64,000 nucleotides of DNA, taken from Deltaproteobacteria bacterium. Lineage in GTDB: Bacteria > Desulfobacterota > Syntrophobacteria > Syntrophobacterales > Syntrophobacteraceae. The stretch lies in the NCBI GenBank assembly GCA_021777755.1, contig JAJYDE010000014.1, positions 1 through 64,000 of the forward strand. Direction: 5' to 3'. Below the pieces are notes generated by a model. That model did no database searches. It was not told the DNA's origin and saw nothing but the letters and a program-made list of their open reading frames with translations. Positions 58,533-64,000 of the stretch are shown in pieces (position 1 is the stretch's first letter; the number at the start of each line of letters is the position of its first letter). The position numbers were made by a program, and so were the translations under genes.

Positions 58533-59951
58533 ATGTTCGTCCAATCGCTTAGCCGCATGCGCAAATCGGTTTCCTTTCGAATCGCCATCTGGTATTCGAT
58601 TATTTTCCCGCTCAGTTCTTTTCTGGTCATAAGCATCTTTTATTTTCTGCTCTCCTCCTACGTCAATCACAAAGACCGGCAGATTCTGCACGCAAAGCTC
58701 GACGAGTACGTTAGCCGCCTCAATGAAGGTGGCATCCCGGCCCTCAAACACGCCATCAGCGGAGACAGGCAACAAGATAAAAGAGTTTCATTTTTTGTGC
58801 GCATCGCGGGTCACGACAATGCCACACTTTTTCTAAGCGTTCCTCGGTCGGAGACCATCGGCGATTATCAATATCTCGAACACCGCGCCTTCAAGCCCCG
58901 GTTGATGGACCTGATAGCCGGGATCGGCCACCCCACGGAGCTAATTTCGACCCTTCTGCCGGATGGCTCGATTCTCCAGGTGGGAAGAAGCGTGAAAAAT
59001 CGGGAGATTCTTCTCGATCGGTTTTGGGAGATCTTTGCCGCCATCATGATTCCCGTCATTTTGCTCGGCTTTGCCGGGGGTGCGTTTTTGTCCCATCGGG
59101 CGTTAAGCCCCCTTCGGGGTCTCATCGACATGGTCAGATTCATTATCGATACTGGAAGGGTGCACAACCGGGTTCCCGAAAATCTCACGGGGGACGAACT
59201 CGAGGAACTGATCATACTGTTCAACGCCATGCTTGAAAGGATCGAGACCCTTATAGACGGCATGCGCGCCTCTCTTGATAACGCGGCCCATGATCTTCGA
59301 ACTCCCATCACGCGGCTGCGAAGCGTTATCGAAGTGGCGCTTCAGACCGAACCGGGAGTCGAGGGGTTGCGCGAAGCCCTGATGGACTGCGCCGAGGAAT
59401 CGGAGCGAATTTTGACCATGGTCAACACTCTTATGGACATCTCCGAGGCTGAGACCGGTGTCATGAAGCTCAAAATCGAGGAGATAAACCTCTCGGAGCT
59501 GTTTGAAGCCGTGATCCAGCTCTACGAATACGTGGCCGAAGACAAATACATCGAGGTCACGACCCATTGCCCGCCCAAACTGGTCCTTCGGGCCGATTTG
59601 AACCGGATCCGCCAGGTTTTGGCCAACCTTGTGGATAACGCCCTTAAGTACACCCCCCAGGGAGGCCGGGTGCATCTTAGCGCGGAGCGTACGGGCGAAG
59701 AGGTGGCGATCGTGGTCGAAGACAGCGGGGAGGGCATCCCCGCCGATGAGATCCCGAGGATTTGGGACCGCCTCTACCGGGTGGACAAGAGCCGCACGCG
59801 GCGCGGTGTGGGGTTGGGCTTGAGCCTTGTGAAGGCGATCGTGCAAGCTCACGGGGGCAGCATCGAGGTGGTGAGCGCTCCGGAGGAAGGCTCCCGATTC
59901 TCCGTGCGCCTGCCCGGCGGCGGGCCCCTTCAGAGTATGTCAGTTAAGTAA
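58533..59951 (+). CDS. Sensor histidine kinase
   Basis: A 472-residue membrane kinase: TM1 about 16-43, periplasmic domain to about 160, TM2, HAMP, then HisKA (NAAHDLRTPITRLRS, phosphorylated His), N-box (LANLVDNALKYTPQGG), and G-boxes (VEDSGEGIPADEIPRIWDRL, GVGLGLSLVKAIV). Resembles heavy-metal-type sensors (CusS/IrlS). No response regulator gene next to it, so an orphan in this window. Start with GGAG upstream of ATG 58533; the track adds 29 residues. Confidence 0.91.
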   Translation: MFVQSLSRMRKSVSFRIAIWYSIIFPLSSFLVISIFYFLLSSYVNHKDRQILHAKLDEYVSRLNEGGIPALKHAISGDRQQDKRVSFFVRIAGHDNATLFLSVPRSETIGDYQYLEHRAFKPRLMDLIAGIGHPTELISTLLPDGSILQVGRSVKNREILLDRFWEIFAAIMIPVILLGFAGGAFLSHRALSPLRGLIDMVRFIIDTGRVHNRVPENLTGDELEELIILFNAMLERIETLIDGMRASLDNAAHDLRTPITRLRSVIEVALQTEPGVEGLREALMDCAEESERILTMVNTLMDISEAETGVMKLKIEEINLSELFEAVIQLYEYVAEDKYIEVTTHCPPKLVLRADLNRIRQVLANLVDNALKYTPQGGRVHLSAERTGEEVAIVVEDSGEGIPADEIPRIWDRLYRVDKSRTRRGVGLGLSLVKAIVQAHGGSIEVVSAPEEGSRFSVRLPGGGPLQSMSVK

Positions 59952-60046
59952 TATTGCGGCAATGGGCTGGTAATGTTGGAAATATAAACAATTTGAGGAA
60001 GCCGCGCGGTTTTTGCAAGGCCGCCAACTCGGAAGAGACAGTCAAT

Positions 60047-60838
60047 ATGCCCGTGATCACCATATCGAGAGGAGCTTACAGTTCCGGCAGGGAAGTGGCG
60101 GAAAGGCTTGCCCTCAAGATGGGCTACGAGTGCATTTCGCGCGAAATTGTGCTCAGCGCCTCGAAGCTGTTCAACATCCCGGAGATGACCCTTATTCGGG
60201 CCGTCCACGATGCGCCCTCGGTATTCGACCACTTCAGTTACGGAAAGCAGAAGTATGTGGCTTACGTGCGCCTGGCCATGCTCGAAACGGCCCGCAAAGG
60301 CGGCGTGGTCTATCACGGACTGGCCGGCCACTATTTCCTGCGCGGGGTTCCCCATGTCCTCAAGGTCAGGATTTTGGCCGACATGGAGGCCCGGGTGGCC
60401 GAAGAGATGCGGCGCGAGTATGTATCGGCCGAGGAGGCCCGCCGCTCCCTCATTAAAGACGATGATGCGCGGGCCCGCTGGAGTCAGTACATCTTCGGCA
60501 TTAACGCCTCCGACCCGAGTCTCTACGACCTTGTGCTAAATATCCGCTCGGTTGAAATCGAGGAGGCTGTCGACATTATCGCGGGGGCTGCCGAGTTGCC
60601 CTGTTTTCAGCCCACCGTCGAATCCAGAAAAGCGATGCACAGACTCCATGTCGCAGCTCGGCTGCAGGTGGGGCTGATGGAATCGATCCCTTCGATCAAG
60701 GTCGATGTGGAAAACGGCAAAATCGTCGTCACAGCCAAAGGCCACTGGGCGCAAGGCAAAAAGCTTCTCGCCAAAATCGATCAGCTCATAGATGCTGAAA
60801 AAGAGCAGGTCCGCATCGAGTTGAAACTCAGCGACTGA
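60047..60838 (+). CDS. Cytidylate kinase-like protein (paralogue 1)
   Basis: A 263-residue protein with a P-loop-like N-terminus (VITISRGAYSSGREVAERLALKMG) of the cytidylate kinase-like family, a SREIVLSASKLF step and DARARWSQYIFGINASDPSLYDLVLN. The last ~70 residues fold like a BON-type alpha/beta domain. It shares this layout with the paralogue at 62.5-63.4 kb. Start at 60047 (GGAAGAG upstream). It follows the histidine kinase by 95 nt. Not a standard cytidylate kinase, since the nucleotide-binding residues differ; function unknown. Confidence 0.82.
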   Translation: MPVITISRGAYSSGREVAERLALKMGYECISREIVLSASKLFNIPEMTLIRAVHDAPSVFDHFSYGKQKYVAYVRLAMLETARKGGVVYHGLAGHYFLRGVPHVLKVRILADMEARVAEEMRREYVSAEEARRSLIKDDDARARWSQYIFGINASDPSLYDLVLNIRSVEIEEAVDIIAGAAELPCFQPTVESRKAMHRLHVAARLQVGLMESIPSIKVDVENGKIVVTAKGHWAQGKKLLAKIDQLIDAEKEQVRIELKLSD

Positions 60839-60980
60839 TTGTCCCGCCATGGAATTTTTCGATTTCCAATGCCGCCTTTTCGGTCTTCCCGCAGCTTACG
60901 GTTGCCAAATGCGTCTTGAATTCAGTAACTGAAATGCCGCAATCCACAAAGCGGCGCAAGAGGCGCGGGTAAGGGCCTGT

Positions 60981-61505
60981 TCATGAGTTTTTCGACTTCG
61001 AATCCACGATGAAATCGAGGCTCGAAGAGGCGGCGGCGGTCTGCCGGGCTGCTTTGGAAGTCCTTTGCAAAATGCCCTCCAGTATCCTGACAACACTTTG
61101 AACGCATCGCATGCACACTTTGTTTAGCAACTCATTTTCCTTGAAAAATTTCTGTCCTTCGGCGGATGTCAACTCACAGCCATTGAGCAATTTGCGACAA
61201 ACAAACGTGCCATGCTCCTGAGAAAACAGGTCCATGAGTTCTGTTGTTTTCCCGTATGTCAATTCCGTGGCTGATCTATCATCTTTGCCACCCCTGCCGA
61301 ACCGCAACCCCAAAACCAGGATGCCACCCGTCACGGCGCCGCAGACTTCCTCTTTTCGCGCCATGCCTGCGCCTAGACCACAGGCGATCTTAAGTGCCGT
61401 TTCCTCGTCTAAGTCGCCTTCTTCCCGGAAGGCGTAAAGAATGGCCTGCGCTCAATTGTAGCCGCTAAAAAGCTTTTCCTTCGCGGCAGTAGCTCTATTT
61501 GACAT
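60981..61505 (-). CDS. Selenoprotein of the C_GCAxxG_C_C family (UGA read as Sec)
   Basis: The ORF track shows only 60981-61364. Upstream, the same frame continues through an in-frame TGA at 61452-61454 to ATG at 61505. It reads MSNRATAAKEKLFSGYN, then the TGA, then AQAILYAFREEG, so the TGA replaces the first conserved Cys of the family (GYNCAQ). Later Cys motifs are present: IACGLGAGMARKEEVCGAV, a CELT Cys and VCMRCV. The TGA at an otherwise conserved Cys, the SECIS-like hairpin and the nearby selD support selenocysteine. Total about 174 residues with Sec18. Probable redox role; substrate unknown. Confidence 0.85.
61415..61434 (-). promoter_or_regulatory. SECIS-like hairpin of the selenoprotein mRNA
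   Basis: On the mRNA sense strand, CGCCTTC-CGGGAA-GAAGGCG forms a 7-bp stem with a 6-nt G-containing loop, starting 17 nt after the TGA. Distance and apical G fit bacterial SECIS elements. Structural prediction only. Confidence 0.65.
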
Positions 61506-61639
61506 CATTTGGCAATTACCCCTGCTGTGATATGTAGGGTTTAAAGACCGGGCTCGATAACGGTTCCGGACGGTTTCGGACGATTTTCAATCTTTAAAAA
61601 ACTCTGATAATTTGCAAAAGGATACCTTCCCAAAGTTCG

Positions 61640-62047
61640 CTAAGATTCACTTTTCTCTGCCGCCAAAGGATGAGAACCTCGAAAGGTCAGCTTTTTGCTC
61701 AGAGTTTTATGGACTGAGCAAGTCTGCGCGACTTCAAGCAGTTTCTGGTGGTCGGCCTCGGACAGATCCTCCGGCAGAGCGACGGAATATTCAAAGCAGA
61801 CTTCGTCGGCCTTGCTCCTGTCAAGAACCACCGTGGTGGAGACTGAAGACAGTGCGATGCCCTGCCTTTGAGCATGCATCCTCATGGACATGTTCATGCA
61901 GGTGGCCAATGCGGCTTCGAGGAGTTCGTGCGGACGAAACCCGTCTCCAGATCCTCCTTTGTCGAAGGTGGTGTCGGCGATGGATCTATTCTTGCCATTG
62001 GAGAACTCCGTTCTATAAAGGATCTCTACGCTCGCGGCTTTTATCAT
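61640..62047 (-). CDS. OsmC-family protein
   Basis: A 135-residue OsmC/Ohr fold protein: GFRPHELLEAALATCMNMSM with one active Cys and the second Cys in VAQTCSVHKTLSK. Family members reduce organic hydroperoxides. Both active Cys are ordinary Cys, unlike the neighbouring selenoprotein. 134 nt separate the two genes. Confidence 0.88.
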   Translation of the reverse strand: MIKAASVEILYRTEFSNGKNRSIADTTFDKGGSGDGFRPHELLEAALATCMNMSMRMHAQRQGIALSSVSTTVVLDRSKADEVCFEYSVALPEDLSEADHQKLLEVAQTCSVHKTLSKKLTFRGSHPLAAEKSES

Positions 62048-62079
62048 TTATTCACTCCTTCCCCAAGGGCGGTTCGCGG

Positions 62080-62358
62080 CTACTTCGCGTGGAAGCGGAA
62101 ACGTTTGCAAAAAAAGACGATGGCGGCGATGATCCCGAACCCGATACCATACAGGATGGTATTGCCGACGATCGTTATTATGACGAAGGTAGTCGTGCTC
62201 ATGTCAACGAACCCGAGGATTAGAAACGGACATGTCCGGAACTCCAGTCTTTCAATTGCAGCGCCGCCCCCGGCAAGCGGCCAAAAAGACAGAACCAGTG
62301 TGATGAGCGCAATACTCGCTCCGACCGCCGCCCCTATTTTGGCTCCGGTTTTTATCAT
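62080..62358 (-). CDS. Small membrane protein of unknown function
   Basis: A 92-residue protein with two TM helices (about 5-27 and 50-78) and a Lys/Arg/His-rich end. The ORF track has 105 extra N-terminal residues; start taken at MIKTGAKIG (62358), with GGAG about 9 nt upstream. It lies 32 nt before the OsmC gene on the same strand. Not recognised. Confidence 0.6.
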   Translation of the reverse strand: MIKTGAKIGAAVGASIALITLVLSFWPLAGGGAAIERLEFRTCPFLILGFVDMSTTTFVIITIVGNTILYGIGFGIIAAIVFFCKRFRFHAK

Positions 62359-62456
62359 CGTCGCCATTCTCCGACAGTTTGTCCCAGGGATGTAATCAGG
62401 GGAGATGTCGATGCCCCTGGTGCAAGCCCTGACCACGGCTAGATTTCGAAGACTTG

Positions 62457-62488
62457 ACGGCGGGCAAGGATAAGTCCGTGCCCGCCGT
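62457..62488. terminator. Hairpin after the second cytidylate kinase-like gene
   Basis: Perfect 10-bp stem ACGGCGGGCA / TGCCCGCCGT with a 12-nt loop, 45 nt downstream of the gene on the minus strand. T-tract weak. Confidence 0.5.
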
Positions 62489-62533
62489 GGAAAACCGTTT
62501 TTGGGGGTAAACAGGTCCGCCGGGCGCTTCTCC

Positions 62534-63358
62534 TCAGGGGAAAAACCGTCCATCGCTGAGTTTGACCTTCTGATGGACCTTGATGTTGAAATCCTGCACA
62601 CCGGGAATGGCTTTGACGACTTTGCCGATCTCGGCCACCGTCTCCTCCTGCTCTTCCAGTGGGACCTTGACATCCACTTTCACCACTCCGCCGTTGGCGA
62701 CCACTTCAACTTCGGAATTGATGTCCAGAAGCGCCGCTTTGACCTCGGCCGCAAGCGCCATGTCCTGGACCTTCTTTTGGGAGTCCTCGGTCGTGCGGAA
62801 TCTTTCGAGATTCACAACCTGGCAGATCATGTCCGCGGCATCCTGCACCGAGATCTTGCGAACGTGGAGCACCAGGTCGTAGAGGCTGGGATCGGTCGTA
62901 TCGATTCCGTAGAGATGCATGCTCCATTTCCTGCGTTCCTCGTCATCGCTTTTCAAGATCCTCAGGGCCTCCTCCCGGGGCAGCTTCATCCGTTCCATCT
63001 CCGTCCTTACCCGGTCCTCCATATCGGCGATAATTCGGACCTTGAGGGCATGAGGGATGCCCTTGACAAAAAAATGGCCGGCCAAGCCGTGATAGACGAC
63101 GTTATCCATTGCGAATTGCTTCAGCATCGCCGCGCGAAACGAGGCGATGTATTTTTCCTTGCCGTGGGTGAACCTGTCCAGAATCGAAGGAGCGTCATGA
63201 ATTGCCCTGACGAGCCTGATCTCGGGAATATTGAAATCCCTGGAAGCGTCCAAAAGCACCTCGCGCGCAATACAGCGGTAACCCAGCTTGTCTGCGACCA
63301 GTTTTGCCACATCCTTGCCTTTACTGTACGAACCTCTTGAAATAGTGATGATTGCCAT
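62534..63358 (-). CDS. Cytidylate kinase-like protein (paralogue 2)
   Basis: A 274-residue protein closely similar to paralogue 1 at 60.0-60.8 kb: AIITISRGSYSKGKDVAKLV, CIAREVLLDASRDFNIPEIR, VVYHGLAGHFFVKGIPHALK, WSMHLYGIDTTDPSLYDLVL. The tail (VVKVDVKVPLEEQEETVAEI, GVQDFNIKVHQKVK) is BON-like. AAGGAG upstream of ATG 63358; the track adds 15 residues. Function unknown. Confidence 0.85.
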   Translation of the reverse strand: MAIITISRGSYSKGKDVAKLVADKLGYRCIAREVLLDASRDFNIPEIRLVRAIHDAPSILDRFTHGKEKYIASFRAAMLKQFAMDNVVYHGLAGHFFVKGIPHALKVRIIADMEDRVRTEMERMKLPREEALRILKSDDEERRKWSMHLYGIDTTDPSLYDLVLHVRKISVQDAADMICQVVNLERFRTTEDSQKKVQDMALAAEVKAALLDINSEVEVVANGGVVKVDVKVPLEEQEETVAEIGKVVKAIPGVQDFNIKVHQKVKLSDGRFFP

Positions 63359-63522
63359 TGGCAGCTCCTTCTGCTGATATTCTTTCTCAAAACCCTTTTT
63401 CATTTTTGTATCTGAACTTCATCCGGTTGGCCAGAACAAAAAAGGACGGGCTCGCCCGCTTCTTGCGAGATAGTGGGTGATGGAGGCGGTCGGCGGGAAG
63501 GCACCGACCTGAAAACGACAGG

Positions 63523-64000
63523 TTATTCGAGTTCTATGATTCCCTGGTCGGCCGTGGAGACCCGGCCCACAATTGCCGCATCGGCGACGCCGCCCGATTT
63601 GAGGGCTTGGAGTAAAGAGGCCGCGGGCTCTTCGGGCAGGGAGATGAGTAGACCGCCGGAGGTCTGTGCGTCGGAGAGCAAATCCAGCAGAACGGGATCG
63701 ATGCGTTTGGCCCCGACGATCCGATGGCTGCAAAAGTTTCGGTTTGAAAAACTGCCCGCGGGCACAAGTCCCATGCCGACCGCATCGAGCGCCTCCGGCA
63801 GAAGAGGAACCAGAGCCGAAAAAAGCGTGATCCTCACCTTGGCGCCTGTCGCCATCTCCAGGCCATGACCCAGCAGACCGAAGCCGGTCACATCGGTGCA
63901 ACCGTTCACGGGATATTCGGACATGATTTCGGCCGCCTTCCTGTTCAGCGTGGCCATGGTTTCAACCGCTCGCCTTCGAGCCGGTTCGGAAATCAACCCC
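63523..64000 (-). CDS. selD: Selenophosphate synthase, C-terminal part (5' beyond the window)
   Basis: The frame continues to the right edge of the window without a stop, so this is a partial gene with about 159 codons visible. It carries the SelD motif GCTDVTGFGLLGH, then SHRIVGAKRIDP and DAQTSGGLLISLP. SelD makes selenophosphate for selenocysteine tRNA. Its presence supports the nearby in-frame TGA as selenocysteine. Confidence 0.93.
   Translation of the reverse strand, partial: GLISEPARRRAVETMATLNRKAAEIMSEYPVNGCTDVTGFGLLGHGLEMATGAKVRITLFSALVPLLPEALDAVGMGLVPAGSFSNRNFCSHRIVGAKRIDPVLLDLLSDAQTSGGLLISLPEEPAASLLQALKSGGVADAAIVGRVSTADQGIIELE

Overview
The window looks like chromosome of a GC-rich, Gram-negative, strictly or facultatively anaerobic bacterium, most plausibly a Desulfobacterota (Syntrophobacterales-like) lineage. 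This is an inference from gene content: LpxK and a lipid A-type acyltransferase (outer membrane), rubrerythrin and bacteriohemerythrin, a DsrE-like protein, ferredoxin-thioredoxin reductase with a glutaredoxin, a MucR regulator, HpnM/HpnN/HpnK-like genes, SelD and a selenoprotein. No rRNA, tRNA or CRISPR array was found.

Layout. 1-0.8 kb: 3' end of a large secreted protein built from 168-bp tandem repeats. 1.2-1.7 kb: rubrerythrin. 1.9-2.6 kb: relic of a mobile element (copy A) carrying an IS110-type transposase fragment. 2.8-11.6 kb: a tightly packed, translationally coupled type II fatty-acid/polyene synthase operon (FabL-like reductase, zinc-ribbon acyl carrier protein, four ketosynthases of which two lack the catalytic Cys, two hotdog dehydratases, AcpS, HtrB-type acyltransferase). 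11.9-20.7 kb: a secreted protein, an HpnM-HpnN-TolC export set, and an HpnK-like deacetylase with a GT2 glycosyltransferase. 20.7-27.6 kb: TetR-controlled EmrAB-TolC efflux operon with a HAD phosphatase and an M24 peptidase, and a clear palindromic operator. 27.7-28.0 kb: a second, inverted copy (B) of the relic element, so copies A and B bracket the whole lipid/export block.

28.2-35.4 kb is a carbon-storage and acetyl-CoA region: bacteriohemerythrin, malate synthase and isocitrate lyase (glyoxylate shunt), then an ACP-PhaC-SDR polyhydroxyalkanoate set and MucR. 35.7-48.9 kb holds redox and housekeeping genes (FTR, glutaredoxin, a TIGR02757 protein, LpxK, a TPR glycosyltransferase, a FAU-1-like RNA-binding protein, an ADP-forming acyl-CoA synthetase fused to a GNAT domain, a tiny four-CxxC protein, DsrE-like protein, B12-binding radical SAM, metallophosphoesterase, MFS). 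49.1-53.4 kb is the best candidate for an under-described system: a poly-gamma-glutamate hydrolase-like gene, then an M-box magnesium riboswitch with terminator controlling an NRAMP-related putative Mg2+ transporter with an altered metal site, a soluble MgtE-N/CBS protein lacking the MgtE channel domain, and a 37-residue single-span peptide missed by the ORF track.

53.4-64 kb: a frameshifted MT-A70 methyltransferase remnant, nadC, 16 heptanucleotide repeats starting at the valS stop codon, valS, an acidic protein with a PopZ-like tail, an orphan histidine kinase, and a selenium/redox block in which two cytidylate-kinase-like paralogues flank a C_GCAxxG_C_C selenoprotein (in-frame TGA plus a SECIS-like hairpin; the ORF track shows only its downstream part), an OsmC-like protein and a small membrane protein, followed by a partial selD. 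All functions are assigned by reading motifs and recalled family features; no database search was run.
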